A DNA stretch of 64,000 nt from Neoconidiobolus thromboides FSU 785 (GCA_025603075.1 MU626314.1:1-64000); one strand, 5' to 3'; positions 34,574-46,562 are shown, numbered from the stretch's first letter. Made by a program: numbers and translations. The notes: generated by a model not told the origin, from the sequence alone.

Positions 34574-35281
34574 TGCTACTTATTCCCAGTTTATATTTAA
34601 ATCCCAAGTAATAATGCCAAAATTAGCTATAAGAATGTCAAAGCAAAGATGTTAACAAATTTCAATAATTTAAATGTTGTAAATTAGCATTCTATCAAAA
34701 GTTTAAGTTGAAGATACAGAAAATGATACGAACAAAAGAGATAGAAGTTTCATTCAAATAACATAAAAAAACAATTTTTTTGTTATAGGTTAAATTCAAG
34801 ATAGCTATAAAATTAACTTTAACTAAAAGAAATTTTATCTTTAACTTTTTGTTTGAAAAATTAGTAGATTCTTTTTATATTTTTTTATGCTTAAAAAATG
34901 AATAAAAAGTAAGATTAAAACTATATTACTAAATATCCTTTCTCTAAGATTAACTACTTGAGTATCATGAAGGAATTGTATTTGCTAATTTTTTAGAGTA
35001 AACTTATATTATGACAAAGATTAGTTGTATATATAGTTTTAATCAAAATCAAATCATGATAGATATTGCTCATTAAACTAGTCCTAGATAAACAAAAATC
35101 ATTCTTAGTTAAAAGATAAATCAAAAATTGTTATGCAGTTGAATTGCTCTTTTTTTTTTTTTGCGATATTTGGTACTCAAAGGGTTAAAAATTTTATGGA
35201 ATTTTTTTTAACCAATAACATGTTATTATTTTCAAAACAATTAAATTTCAGAAAATTGAAAAAAAACTTTCATATTTTAAT
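34574..35281. other. Intergenic upstream of the PPR gene
   Basis: AT-rich spacer with a T-run at 35149-35162. No gene seen. Confidence 0.55.
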
Positions 35282-37311
35282 ATGGTTTTAAAGTTAATTT
35301 TATTAACTTTAACTAGAAATTCAATAAATGATATGGTGAAAGTTGATAAAAAGAAATTATTAATTAATAATATGAGATGGGTTAAAGAATATGAAACCAA
35401 AGCAAGGAAAAGTTCGAAAGTATCCTTAAATTCAATAGAAAAGAGTTCATTTAATGTATCGATGGACAACGAGTTCGAAAAACAATGGCTATTGGAACAA
35501 CCGAATTTAAATAATACTGTAAAAATTTATTTAAGATTAAGATCAATTAATTAATTATTTAGAGTGTAGAAACCATTAGTGAAGAAGAACTGAACACATT
35601 GTATAACGAATTATTTCCAAATAATAAGTTGAAACCATCGAAACAGATGTTAGAGGAAGAACTTTTTAGTATTATTGATATTTTAAAAATGAGAAATAAT
35701 AAAATTAGAAAATGGACAAAGGGTATGGTTTATCAAAAGCTACTTACTCTAGCTCAAATAAAAAATAGGAAGGAAATTTCTTTAATATTAATACACAAGT
35801 TTATATTTATTTGCTCAATAGTGAAAAATGAGGAAGCTGCTTTATTAGCTTTAGAAATAATAAATGAAAAGGGAATGCGTATCAATGAAAAGACGTATAC
35901 ACATATGATACAAATATATTCAAATAAAGGAGATTTAGAAAATTGTTTAAAATATTATAAAAGGATGAAAAAGGAAGGCTTGAAGCCTTATGATATGACA
36001 TATTCATTACTCACTAAAGTTTATTCTACATCTGGTAGGCTAGATGAAGCATTTATGATTTATCAAATTATGGAAAAAAAAGGTTTTAATATATCTAAGA
36101 GTACAATGAATTATTTAATTTTAGGTTATATTCAAGCTGGAAAGTTTGATAAAGCATGTGAATTGTTTGACAATATGAGATTTAAAGTTTACCGACCAAA
36201 TATATTAACATATACTATTATGATTAAGGCATGTATTAAACAAAAACTGATTGAAAAAGCATTCGATTTATTTGATTTAATGAAAAAAGATAGAATTGAA
36301 CCTGATTCAATATTTATGAGTAGTTTAATATTAGTTTGCTCTTCTAATAAAGATTATTACAATAAAGCATTGGAGTTATTTGATCAAATTTTGGAATTAG
36401 GATTAGAAATCAATGCACATACTTATGTTGCACTATTGATGAACGCAAGAAGATCAAATGATTTGGGTTATGCACGTAAACTATTTGCCAAATTAATAGA
36501 TTTCAATTTAAATGTAAGAAATATTCGAGTGCCATTACTTAATATATTGGATACTTATTCAACTTACTATCCACTTATTAAAAAAGAAAATAACTATAAA
36601 AGAGAAAATAAATCATTAAATACAGGTGAAGTTATTGAATTGTTAAATGGTGAGCTACCAATAAATAGTGAAGAAATAATTAAAGAAGTAGAACTTATAA
36701 TGATATGGTTTATTAGTCAATATGGGGCTAATCAACTCAAGCATTATAAAATTAAATTATTTCATTCACTGTTGCCTGTACATACAAATTATGGCAATTA
36801 TGAAAGAGCTTTAGAGTTATTTGATAACTATGAATATAAAGAGAATGATCTTTACGTTTTAAATCAAATTATACTTTTATGCTTCAAGTTTGGAAAAAAA
36901 GAAAAGTGTTTTAATTTATATAAGATAATTAATAAAATACTAAGGAGTTTACGATCAAATTCTATATTATCTTCAATAGAAAAAAAAGAATATATGGAAC
37001 AAAATTGTATAACAAATAAACTAGTTTTTGAAACTTATTGTAATTTAATTAATGGATTTTCAAAGTAAGTCGTATATTATAATAAAAATATAAGTTTTAA
37101 TTATTTATTTTGTAGCATAAATGAGTTAGATTTAAGTTTAATGATTTTAAATGAGGCCAATAAAGATAAAACAATCAATAAAAGACTAAAATTATATCAT
37201 TTTAAAGAATTATACATTAATATTCATAAATACGATAAGACGCATTTAAAACCAATAGCATTTGAACTTATACCAGGCCTGAAAAAAGTAATAATGAATG
37301 CTCAGAGATAA
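35282..37311 (+). CDS. Pentatricopeptide repeat (PPR) protein, probably mitochondrial
   Basis: An RNA-binding helical-repeat protein; fungal members act in mitochondrial RNA stability, splicing or translation. Three exons: 35282-35518, 35563-37064, 37116-37311, about 640 residues. The N-terminus is basic and lacks early acidic residues (VLKLILLTLTRNS), consistent with a mitochondrial presequence. At least five 35-residue PPR motifs run from about residue 175 to 370, such as TYTHMIQIYSNKGDLENCLK, TYSLLTKVYSTSGRLDEAF and TYTIMIKACIKQKLIEKAFD, each followed by G.KP or IEPD-type ends. Two further weaker helical pairs follow (NYGNYERALELFDNYEYKE). I cannot name the orthologue; Ccm1/Ppr-type proteins are candidates. 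It is convergent with the ABC transporter gene, 319 bases away. Confidence 0.85.
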
Positions 37312-37630
37312 AATGGACAAAAGAACAAAAGTTGGAATATAAATTGAGAATTTAAAGCAAATGAAACTACTATAAAAGAGTTATCCTGGTACTAGTTTAT
37401 TATAGAGCTTAATAGAATGTTAATAATTTCGTTGTTAAATAATCATTTAGTTTTTGTAATTAAATAAATAAATATACTTAAATGTTTTTATTTTAACTCT
37501 CCTCCTACTATTGAGCTTAAAATTAAAGTAAATTAATAATTAAATTAATAATTGAATAATAATTTATATACTAAATAAAAATTATTTTTTACAATAAAAT
37601 TGAATTAGTTTTTAATAAAATTAAATAAAT
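37312..37630. other. Convergent intergenic
   Basis: Shared 3' region of the PPR gene (plus) and the ABC transporter gene (minus), AT-rich with AATAAA-like hexamers on both strands. Confidence 0.6.
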
Positions 37631-40144
37631 CTAAAGATAAGTCACTTTTGGATAAGTATTTCCTTCCATAAAATTTAAATGAGTATGGAAGGTGGGCCAG
37701 TTAAAATTAGTCACATTGTTGGTTGTTAAAATTAATTCAGGATGGTTTTGAGTTATAAATATTAATGTGATACCAAAATTAGATAATAAATTTAATATCT
37801 TGGATTCACTTTGATGGTCTATAAAAGCTGTGGATTCATCCAAAACTATTCAAATTATTAAAAATTAGAGATAACTAAATTAATAATAGAATTACCTGCA
37901 AAAATAGGTTTATGATAAAATAATCGAAGCAATACTAACTTCTGTTGTTGCCCAGGTGTAAGTAAAGTATACCATTGATCAGAGGTATAATAAGAATCTA
38001 ATCCATTTAATTTATTTACAATATCACTTAAGCCAACTTGATTTAATAACTCGTATACTCTATTATCATCTATATTGTTATTATATTAATATAAATTATT
38101 ATTATTATTAAAAATGTAAAATTACTTAGAGCTAAATTGATGTCATCATTTTGGTCTGGGTATATTATTTGATCTCTTAAAGTGCCATGTACAAAATGAG
38201 GCTTTGCTGGCATAAATAGTATTAACTTATCAAAAGTAATATTTAATGGCCATTTGATTTTGCCTAAAAATTTAGTCTTATAGTTGTTAAATACTAGCCA
38301 TTAAATCCAATTACCTGAGGCAGGCTTCCATAGTCCTGCTAATAACTTAACAAATGATGATTTTCCTGAACCTGAAATAAAATATTTAGCTTTATAATGT
38401 GACAAACATGATATTATTTAATTTACCATTGCTACCAGTAATTAAAACATGCTCCATTTGGCGTATGCAAATAGACAAATCTATTACATTCGTTAAAGTA
38501 GTTTATTTTATAAATAATTATTACCTTTAAATAGTAAAGTTCCCTTTGGTGATACACATCGGATATTATCTAATAATATTGAAATGGGTTCACTTATACT
38601 GATAATAAGAATGAATTTAGTATAATTTATTTACAATATTCAAATAAGTTACTTATGATTTTGATTTGTTACTACATCATCACAATTATTTTCAATGACT
38701 TCTAGAGTTTCTAATAATTGACAAATACGTGTAGTATAACCAACAATATCCGAAATAGGAGTTGATTGTTGTATAAGCAAAGTAAATTGATATACTAATG
38801 CCATGGAAATGAAAGCTACCTAAATTTATTATTAGTTTAAAATAAAATAATTCAAACAAATCATTACCAAGCTAATAATGCCACTCAACTCGGCTGGATC
38901 TGTGTTTTTATAAACACCAGAAAATATAGGTATTGCAACAACTAAGTAAGTAATTATGGAACCAAAATAAGAGAAAAATTGTTCATTTACTAAATAATAA
39001 ATAAATATGATAAGTTGTTTGAACAAATAAAGCTTACAATAAATAAAAAAACCCCTATTAATTCTTTCTTTTTGATATCTTAATAATTCATTAAACGTAT
39101 TGGTTATCTCTATCCCTTCTCTTAACTCCCCATTTAATAAAGAAATTTCTTGATGTTGTTTAAGTACATGAATATGATCCGAACTATAAATGTAAACAAA
39201 TGAAAACAAATGGAATAACGTAAATTACCGAAATTGACCTTCATATTTTTCAGTCATAAAAATAAGCTTAGATACTTTACTCATTAGCACTTTACTTATA
39301 AAAGTAGAAAAAACAAAGTAAGCATAAATAGTTAAAGGACCATAATAACCAGCATATTGATATAATCTGTAGGTATAATAGCAGATCAAAAATGGAGATA
39401 AAATAATTACAATTAAAGATTTGCCGAATTTGGTTGTTAATTTATCAATGTCTTGCGCAATTCTTTGATCCCTATAAAATGCTATTAGATGGAACAAAAT
39501 TGAATTTAACCAATTTTTACGGATTATCGATTGTTTTATCGCTTGTTATTTTAAAAAATAAATCTTTTCGAAAATATTTGATTTGAACTTGTTGTGTCAT
39601 ATTCTTTCTTAATACCCATGCTATATACCCTTGAAAATAAAGCAAAATCGACATCAACTAAAAATAAGTAAAAAAGCACATTAGTTAAATAGCTCAACTA
39701 AAAAACAATACATAAAGCTACCAAAGCGGTTAAAAAAATAATCATCATAGCTTTTAAAGCCAACCGATTAAACCCAATAAGATCTTGCTTATTTAGTACT
39801 ACATAAAACTTGCTGGTAAGCAAGCCTGAATAATAGCCTGCTACTTCTTTTAAAGTAGCAATAATCAAAAGAATAGTGGTATTAATTAAAAACGTACGAG
39901 TACCACCGCTTCCTAGTTTTAATAGTCTGTAAAACCTTCTAAAAAACTTTTGGTTCAAGGCAATTTCGGATAAAACTTTGGTTTCCATACTAAAATAAAG
40001 GGTTGGTCTTCTATTTATAATAAAATAAAATAAATACTTTATTTCATTATCCATTGAATTGCTTCTATTATTTAATCTTTCTCCTTCTAACATTATATAA
40101 TCTGGTGGTCTTTCTAGTATATTAAATGGTTCATAGTTCGACAT
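37631..40144 (-). CDS. ABCD4: ABCD4-like ABC half-transporter
   Basis: Human ABCD4 exports cobalamin from lysosomes together with LMBD1; this protein aligns better with ABCD4 than with peroxisomal ABCD1-3 or yeast Pxa. Twelve exons, at (5' to 3') 40144-39723, 39657-39521, 39471-39229, 39183-39038, 38989-38868, 38819-38653, 38598-38525, 38480-38427, 38371-38315, 38263-38126, 38069-37896, 37845-37631. The transmembrane domain carries the ABCD4 signatures [27 protein letters not shown] and [19 protein letters not shown]. The nucleotide-binding domain has Walker A GSNGSGKSS, an altered signature motif LTPGQQQKL (instead of LSGGQ), Walker B FAVLDES and the H-loop histidine in FITQNH. An upstream in-frame extension begins at a TTG codon, so I took the first ATG (MSNYEPFN). 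It is ~650 residues. The cellular location in this organism is inferred. Confidence 0.88.
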
Positions 40145-40445
40145 GTTTAAAGTTGTCCTTTTTAAAAATTTGGAATATTTTTTATAATCAAATTTACACC
40201 TTAAATTTACACTTATAATTTTTATTGGTAAGTTCAATTGAAAATTAAAAGTACAGTAATTAAAATATAAAATGCAAAGGCTAATTATTTAATCATGGTA
40301 ATAATAAATCAACTTTAAAATAAGATAGTAATATTAAGTTTCAATCTATAAAAATTAATAATAACACCAGAATAAAATTCCACTTAAATAATTTTAAATT
40401 TTATGACTATAATAACTTTAACGAAAATACCAAAATAGCATAAAG
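40145..40445. other. Intergenic
   Basis: About 300 bases between two same-strand genes; it includes the 5' region of the ABC transporter. No other feature seen. Confidence 0.55.
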
Positions 40446-41426
40446 TTATAGAGAATGGCGCATATCAGTGTTATTGGAGCTAGTTCTCGATGGTAGTTCC
40501 AGTGTATTATTGATTATCTTAGTACAAGTAAAGTAAAGGTATACAGTAACTCCGATAAAGGACACTAATGCAAATACAGCCATAACAATCTTGGTTGGGG
40601 AATAAGTGGCTCCATTATCAAGTAAAGACTTAGCACTAGCACCAAGGTAAACGTGAAATAAAAGTTTGGGTAAAGAAAGTGTAGTTGCTAAAATAAATTT
40701 CGTATATGGAATTTTAGTAGCTCCTAGTACAAAGTTCATAATGGTCCAAGGATATGGCGCTACTCTTACCAAAAATAGTAGCTTTAATTTGTTTAGAATT
40801 ATATCTATTAAATAATAACAAAAATTACTTTTGTACCCTTGATTTCAATTGCTTTCATTGCTGCTTCAATATATGTATAATGTGCCAATAATTTTCTTAT
40901 GTATGTTTGGCCATATTTTCTACTTACGACAAAACAAGACGATGCTCCAATAATTCCTCCTATTAATGGTGGTATAAATCCAATTGGGAAATCATAAACA
41001 AAGCCACACAATACAGATACAGTACCATATCCTGGGATTGGTGGGAAGGATGCTATTATTATTAATACAATAGGAATAAGCATACCACTTTAATAAAAAA
41101 GATGAGTAAATTATAATAAAAATAAAAATCACTTACGCATATCCCAATGTTTTTAAGTAGTTGCCCAAGTCTTGCAAACCATTTAATACTTGCTCATGAA
41201 ATAAAATAAACATTAAAACAATGAATGCATTAATTAAAACAAAGATTAAAATTGGAAATATTGATGACCAGTTTTCATAAACATAAAACTTTAAATAATC
41301 AAAACTAATCTCAAACTCTTTTTTCTTTCTAGGCTGAAACTCAATTTCGTTTTGATCGTCGTCTTCCACATTTAAACTTGTATATTGATTATTAATATCA
41401 CGCATCCTTATTGAGTTGTGATTCAT
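40446..41426 (-). CDS. TVP38: TVP38/TMEM64-family membrane protein (VTT domain)
   Basis: A multi-pass Golgi/endomembrane protein of the SNARE-associated (VTT/DedA) superfamily. Three exons: 41426-41137, 41087-40837, 40804-40446. After a ~60-residue polar N-terminus there is a transmembrane segment (SIFPILIFVLINAFIVLMFI). The VTT core in exon 2 has FPPIPGYGTVSVLCGFVYDF, the P-L-I-G-G-I-I-G-A re-entrant segment, and RKYGQTYIR. Exon 3 has LFLVRVAPYPWTIMNFVLGA and two further hydrophobic helices. The second intron as drawn (40836-40805) is only 32 nt, forced by frame. Without it the frame stops at once (KVIFVII then TAA). The C-terminal tail is short and Ser/Asn-rich. Confidence 0.85.
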
Positions 41427-41661
41427 TTTTAAGTTCTAATTTCTATATAAAATCCTGCTGATTTTGTTATTTTTAGTATTTATTGGTTCGTTTTTAGACA
41501 CCCTTTCATTTTAATTTATGTTACTAATTTAATTTAAATCCTCCAATAAATTTGTTAGTTATTATTAAGATCAATTGGAGTGATTCGTTATATTCTAGTG
41601 ACCAATAAATTTTCGTTGTTTTTGGCTTAATAAATTATCATTGTTCTTTAAACCGTATAAG

Positions 41662-42105
41662 ATGATATCAAAAGATGAAGAGTATATGGAATTAGCCATT
41701 AAGCAAGCAAACAAATGCAAACCAGTAGATGGAGCATATAGTGTTGGAGCAGTTTTAGTTAATGATGGTGGAATAATAAGTCAAGGATACTCCCGAGAAA
41801 TAGAAGGAAACACGCATGCTGAAGAATGTTGCTTTTTAAAACTAAATGATCAACAAATTAATTATAATCAATGTACTATTTATACCACTATGGAGCCCTG
41901 TTCAGAAAGATTATCAGGTAAAAAACCTTGTTTGAATTGGATTTTAGAGAAGGGTGTTAAGAGAGTAGTTTGTGGCATTAAAGAACCCGATAACTTCGTA
42001 AATTGCAACTCTACAAACTTGCTTTTAGATAACAACATCACTGTAATATACCTTGATGGATTTCAAGATTTATGCTTACAACCTAATTCTCATTTAATAA
42101 AATAG
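41662..42105 (+). CDS. Rib2-like deaminase (cytidine deaminase fold)
   Basis: A single-exon zinc deaminase of 147 residues, matching the stand-alone deaminase domain of fungal Rib2-type proteins, which deaminate DRAP in riboflavin synthesis. Zinc motif HAEECC (His and Glu) and PCSERLSGKKPC with the C-x9-C spacing typical of the fungal RIB2 group. It is followed by VVCGIKEPDNFV, close to the VGVKEPDTFV block of that family. The frame is open upstream to a TTG at 41641, but the first ATG at 41662 gives the usual short N-terminus. It is divergently transcribed from TVP38, with 235 bases between the two start codons. A broader CMP/dCMP-type role cannot be ruled out. Confidence 0.82.
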   Translation: MISKDEEYMELAIKQANKCKPVDGAYSVGAVLVNDGGIISQGYSREIEGNTHAEECCFLKLNDQQINYNQCTIYTTMEPCSERLSGKKPCLNWILEKGVKRVVCGIKEPDNFVNCNSTNLLLDNNITVIYLDGFQDLCLQPNSHLIK

Positions 42106-42323
42106 TTTTTAAGTTTAGTGCTAATGATCTAAAGCAAATTTATATTATATTGTACATCAATAATCAAATTAGAAAGCAGAATTTGTATAATCAATGCTGA
42201 ATAAAAATAAGAAGATACTTATATTTTTTTATAAAGTACTTTTATTTTATACTGTATTTTCATTATAGTTTAAAGTATTGAGTTGTTAATATCTTCAAAT
42301 ACATGTTTAGCCCAACCCCTCCA

Positions 42324-43194
42324 TTAGTTTGCTATAGGAAAACTTTTTGGCTTTTCTTTTATGATTTTTATGTTGATTAGTGAATCATAATTAAAACCTA
42401 GAACAGCTAAATGTAGCAGTTCTTGGATATTTACAGTTAAGTTTCCTTCTTTATTCTTTACTGGTGGAAACTTTGTGATAGGGCGTATATCCCATGGCAG
42501 AGGCTTGTTACGCAATACTCTAACTGTGTTTAGTGGACCTAGACATTGTTTGTCTCCCTTATAGTGATAAAGACATAATTCGCTATATGAACCCATACAT
42601 ACCATAATATTTCAATCGTTAACATATTTTATAGTGTGATAATATTATTTTTGAACTATAAGTTTAATCCACTGATGTTCGATTTTATTCAACGGAAAGG
42701 ATATCGATACTACATTTTCCTCTAATTTATCAAAGCCAATTTTTATTTTTAGTATAGAGGCTAGAAACTCTGGAGTGGAATCTAGTTTGCCTTCGCTGTT
42801 TTTTAAAGTGGATTTTGCGCGAATTAAGAGTAAAAAATAAACATAAAGTATGTATTTGTTGGTTTACTCTCGTTTTGTAAGATTAGGTTTAATACCTCCC
42901 TCTTTAAACTTGATAGCTGAACATCTGTTCCCTAGTAATGAAAAATAGGCTTGAGTATCAAAATTTCTATTTAACTCATTCAATCCATCTTCCATATTAA
43001 AGAACCTATCCTTATATTTACTTTGATATGTAACTATTTTAATGTCACTTTTATGCAATTTCTCTTTCCTAGACCCAGGGGATATACTCTTTAATCAGAG
43101 TGGTCGTTTTTTTGGGAGATGTCATAGCCTAATTTTTAAACATATTTTTCGTTTCAGCTAAAACCCTGCCTACTGAATCTTCATCCATGCTCAT
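42324..43194 (-). pseudogene. Broken or poorly resolved gene of unknown family
   Basis: On the minus strand several coding-like pieces follow each other in different frames. ATG at 43194 opens MSMDEDSVGRVLAETKNMFK and stops. MTSPKKTTTLIKEYI follows and stops at 43070. One frame over, a longer piece runs SRKEKLHKSDIKIVTYQSK to NLTKR. A plausible intron (about 42869-42800) joins it to EGKLDSTPEFLASILKIKIG and HQWIKLIVQK. A last open piece (42605-42324) contains YHYKGDKQCLG and PWDIRPITKFPPVK. At least one stop and one frameshift separate the first pieces, so a pseudogene is more likely than an intact multi-exon gene. I do not recognise the family. Confidence 0.45.
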
Positions 43195-43485
43195 TTGATT
43201 ATCTAAAAGTATCTTTTATGTTAACTCAGTCTCTCAAAATTGGTTTTAGTGAATCGTAAAGCAAGGACATTAATATTTTTATCTCATTTTTTGAAAACTT
43301 GTATAGAGCTTATTTGATTGATAAAAGTAGTATAAATAAAGAGTAAGAGAGATACCATTATTAAATCATATGTAGTTATTTTTTTTTATTACTTATCAGT
43401 TCGACAAAAAAATATAATTGGTTAAAATGAAACTTAATTTTGTAGAAGTTTACTTTTTTAAAATTTTTATTAGCAATATTTTAAA

Positions 43486-44052
43486 ATGAGTGAAGAAAAG
43501 TACCCAATTATGGCTACAAAGCCTAATAAAGATAAATCATTGTTAGATTTATTATCTGAAACTCCTTATCCTGCCTTTATTACCTCAGCTGCTTTATTGG
43601 CTTCCTATAGATGGGGTTCAACCAGAGATAGAATATTAATTAAAGGGATGCCAACCAAGTTTTCTATGATTTCTTTTGCTTTTATATATGCTGGCTCTGG
43701 GTAAGTTTTGCTTCTTTTTATTATTTAAAAATGAAGCTATATTATATATGCCAGTTATTGAATCTTTGAAATGATATACTGATTTGAGAATATATAGATA
43801 CGCTTGCATAAAAGGAGATGTATTCAATTCAACTGGGATAGCTACAGGTAAATTTAATATCATTGGAGCACCTAAACTTATTGATAATATTAATCTTTTT
43901 CAGCATGGAGTATATCTTATGGTTTATTAAATTTCGGTAAAGCATTTTCAAGCCCACGTCATCCACTACCTTTAGGATTAGCTTGTACAGTAGCTGCACA
44001 AGGAATAATTTATGGTCAACGTTATTTTAGAGATTATTTGGGATTAGAATAA
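43486..44052 (+). CDS. AIM19: AIM19-like mitochondrial membrane protein
   Basis: A small hydrophobic protein resembling yeast Aim19, a mitochondrial protein linked to mitochondrial inheritance whose function is unknown. Three exons: 43486-43700, 43798-43847, 43904-44052; 137 residues. It shares with Aim19 the early TPYPAFITSAALLAS segment, the central NSTGIATAWSISYGLL (compare NGAGFIATWSALY in yeast), and the end AAQGIIYGQRYFRDYLGLE (compare LANAVLYGQRFL). Three or four short hydrophobic stretches fit an inner-membrane protein. The similarity is from memory of the yeast sequence and covers the whole length. Confidence 0.75.
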
Positions 44053-44294
44053 TAGTTTTATATTGTTATAAACAGTAAATTTTATTTATTTTTCTTTCAA
44101 TATATGTATATGGCTTTATCTTTAAGTTAATTTTATTTTTATCTATTGTAAATGTACTTTTAACGAAATAATAGCTTTGTAATAATAATTTTAGTCAAAT
44201 TATTATTTTTTAATGACACAAAATAAGACAATTTTTTGATTAATAAAAGTGGTTAAATTTTTACTTATATAACTAAAATATAGAAATAATAAGT
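44053..44294. other. Convergent intergenic between AIM19 and PEX11
   Basis: About 240 bases of AT-rich 3' sequence shared by the two convergent genes. Confidence 0.55.
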
Positions 44295-45016
44295 TTATGA
44301 AAGATAAGCAGCAAGAGCAGCAGCAAAACCAGCAACATCTACTGAAGTAGGGTTGAAAGGAGATTGATCTAAGGAGTAATGGGTGGCCATATAAGTATAG
44401 CAAATCATTGAGAAAGTATGAACAGAGAGTTCATATTTTTCTTTTTTGGCTACACTCTTCAATTCAAACTCCTCTTCTTTTTCCATTTTAATTAATTTTT
44501 GATATTTGATGATAATATTATATAGCTCTACTAAGTTATAAATTAACCATGCTCTACAAGAATATTTTGCCGATAGCATTATAGTTTTTGGACTGACGGG
44601 TAATACTGAGTGAGAGCCTAACCAATAAATATGTTCCAAAGGATAATAAAACAACATGGATACTAATTGTAGTTTCATGGGTAATGTGACATGAGTATTA
44701 TTTGTTAAGGCGCCTTGTAAAGATTTAGCAATTAAAGGTAAACTTCCTCGGAAACGGAATAAAGTACGACTATCACTTATGATTCTAGCTAAGTTCATTA
44801 ATCCAGTTAAATTGGTCATACTTTTTTCACCTACATTGTTCCTAGATTTTAATAAAATTACCATCTTGGTGGAATATTGAATCAACTAAAATAAAAAATA
44901 TTAAACTTTAGTTTATAATTAAATTAAAAAATGAGTACGGCCAAAGCTTTGTCAAATCCTCCAACAGTGTTGAATGCAGCAGTGGCATGGTTTAAGCTAT
45001 CAATTGTATTTTCCAT
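44295..45016 (-). CDS. PEX11: Peroxisomal membrane protein Pex11 family
   Basis: Pex11 proteins elongate and divide peroxisomes. Two exons: 45016-44939 (MENTIDSLNHATAAFNTVGG...) and 44885-44295, with the 53-nt intron in phase; 222 residues. Together they give GGFDKALALIQYSTKMVIL, the typical Pex11 opening. Other family marks are SDSRTLFRFRGSLPLI, YYPLEHIYWLGSHSVLP, SCRAWLIYNL and the C-terminal hydrophobic AAALAAYL. Length and pattern resemble the Pex11C/Pex11-gamma type. Exon 1 lies antisense to a chance plus-strand frame at 44931. Peroxisomes are therefore expected in this organism, in line with the AKL-tailed dehydrogenase next door. Confidence 0.9.
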
Positions 45017-46562
45017 TTTGATTTTCGGTACTGAATAATTATTTTTCAAAGATGATTTTTGCTTTTTTTATAGTTCCAAAAGGTGTTTTTATATCACATG
45101 ACAGTAACCAAAAGCTAATTGGTGTTAAAGTAATTTGGAGGATCTAATTGCACTTTGTATGGCTACCTATTATAATCATTTATGTTTCTTGTTTTTATCC
45201 CTCATTTATTTAGTTTACGTACTCACAATGATCTTACTTTAACATCTATTGGTACAATTTCAAGGGAGTGTTGACAAACAGCCTTGGTTATTAACTGCAA
45301 TATTAATTTTAACTATTGCTATTTTAATCTATTTTTGAAATATGCATGGATTGAATTTACAGTGATTAAAGATTTTGTCAGTCTAAAAAGTTTGTTATTT
45401 TATGAATAATAAATCAATTAAATGTTGAATACTAAAGGCTTTTATAAGCACATTGTAGTTTTTCATTTTTAATTTCAATATGTCAAAGTTGTGTATACTT
45501 CATTAACAAGTATGAGTTTTATTCTGAATAAAATCTTACTGTTAGTAAGGATATTTCTCCTCTTCTATGAAGACATAAATAATTATACTATCTTAAAGAA
45601 ATATGCTTTTTTATTTTAAGAATGGGAGAAAGTCTAAAGCATTAATTTTACTTATGTTATCTTCCTGGAAATAGCATATAACATACATAAATTTGCAAAA
45701 TTTTAAGCTATGTTTTTGTAAAAGGATTTTATCAAACACTACTTATAAAAGATAGGAGAAATATATTTAAAGTGTATGACAAGGCTTAAAAAAGGTAAAC
45801 TTCCCAACTTACTAACAAACTTTACAAATATATAAGCATTACTAGCAGCTTGGGCACATATCGGTATTTCGAGCTTTTATGTACACCCGAAGCATCTTAT
45901 AATCAATTTTATTGTCATTAACTATTTAACTGACAACTTATTTAGCATTGATTATACAATATAGTTACGTATAAGCATCGCTAAATATTAGTAATGAATC
46001 AAGCTGTTAGATTAGATAAGGTTGAATGTATGCTTATCATTGACGGTGGTTAAAGGTTTCAACTACAATAATTTTTAAATATCTTTTAACTAAACTATGG
46101 AATCAATTTATCAAACAAATTATACAAGCAGGCTCACTATATTATAGTTCAATTTATTAAATAGCGGATAAGTCTATTGATTAAAGATTTTTATTTTTGA
46201 AATTCTATCCAACTTATATATATTTATTAACCTTTTACTAACCCCCATATAGTTAGTAATAAATATTTATTCTTAAATGATTAAGGGAAAGGTTTATTTT
46301 GCATAATAATATATTGGAATTAATTTCCGATAAAATATTTCTACATTTGTCATCAAGCTCAATAGGCTTATTGCTAGAACGCTTAGTAATTTCAATCGTA
46401 ATCCACTTAGTTTATCAAAAAAACAACTTTATTATAATGAGTGTTTAATCTACTAAAATAATTTAAAGGAAATGTGTATTATTTGTATACAATTTAAATG
46501 AAATGCTTAAAATTTTTTTAATTGTCATGATAAAATGTTTATTTACAAGCTTCTAAGTAGTT
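45017..46562. other. Intergenic, 1.5 kb
   Basis: AT-rich region. A hydrophobic frame of about 26 codons (VDKQPWLLTAILILTIAI, 45270-45337, plus) ends in a stop and could be the 3' exon of a tiny membrane protein. I could not build a convincing gene upstream of it. No repeats of the MITE or LTR families are present. Confidence 0.4.

Noticed and set aside
37631-40144. Peroxisomal fatty-acid transporter (Pxa1/ABCD1 type)
   Set aside because: Segment matches ([20 protein letters not shown]) and the signature motif deviation follow ABCD4 instead. This is still to be confirmed by a tree.
44931-45140. Plus-strand small gene starting ATGAGTACGGCC, apparently a spliced membrane protein
   Set aside because: The same bases on the minus strand are exon 1 of PEX11 (MENTIDSLNH...GGFDKALA), which joins in phase to a clear Pex11 exon. 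The plus-strand frame has no family support.
45270-45340. C-terminal exon of a tail-anchored membrane protein (QPWLLTAILILTIAILIYF)
   Set aside because: No upstream exon with a start codon and consistent splice sites could be found; kept only as a note in the intergenic entry.
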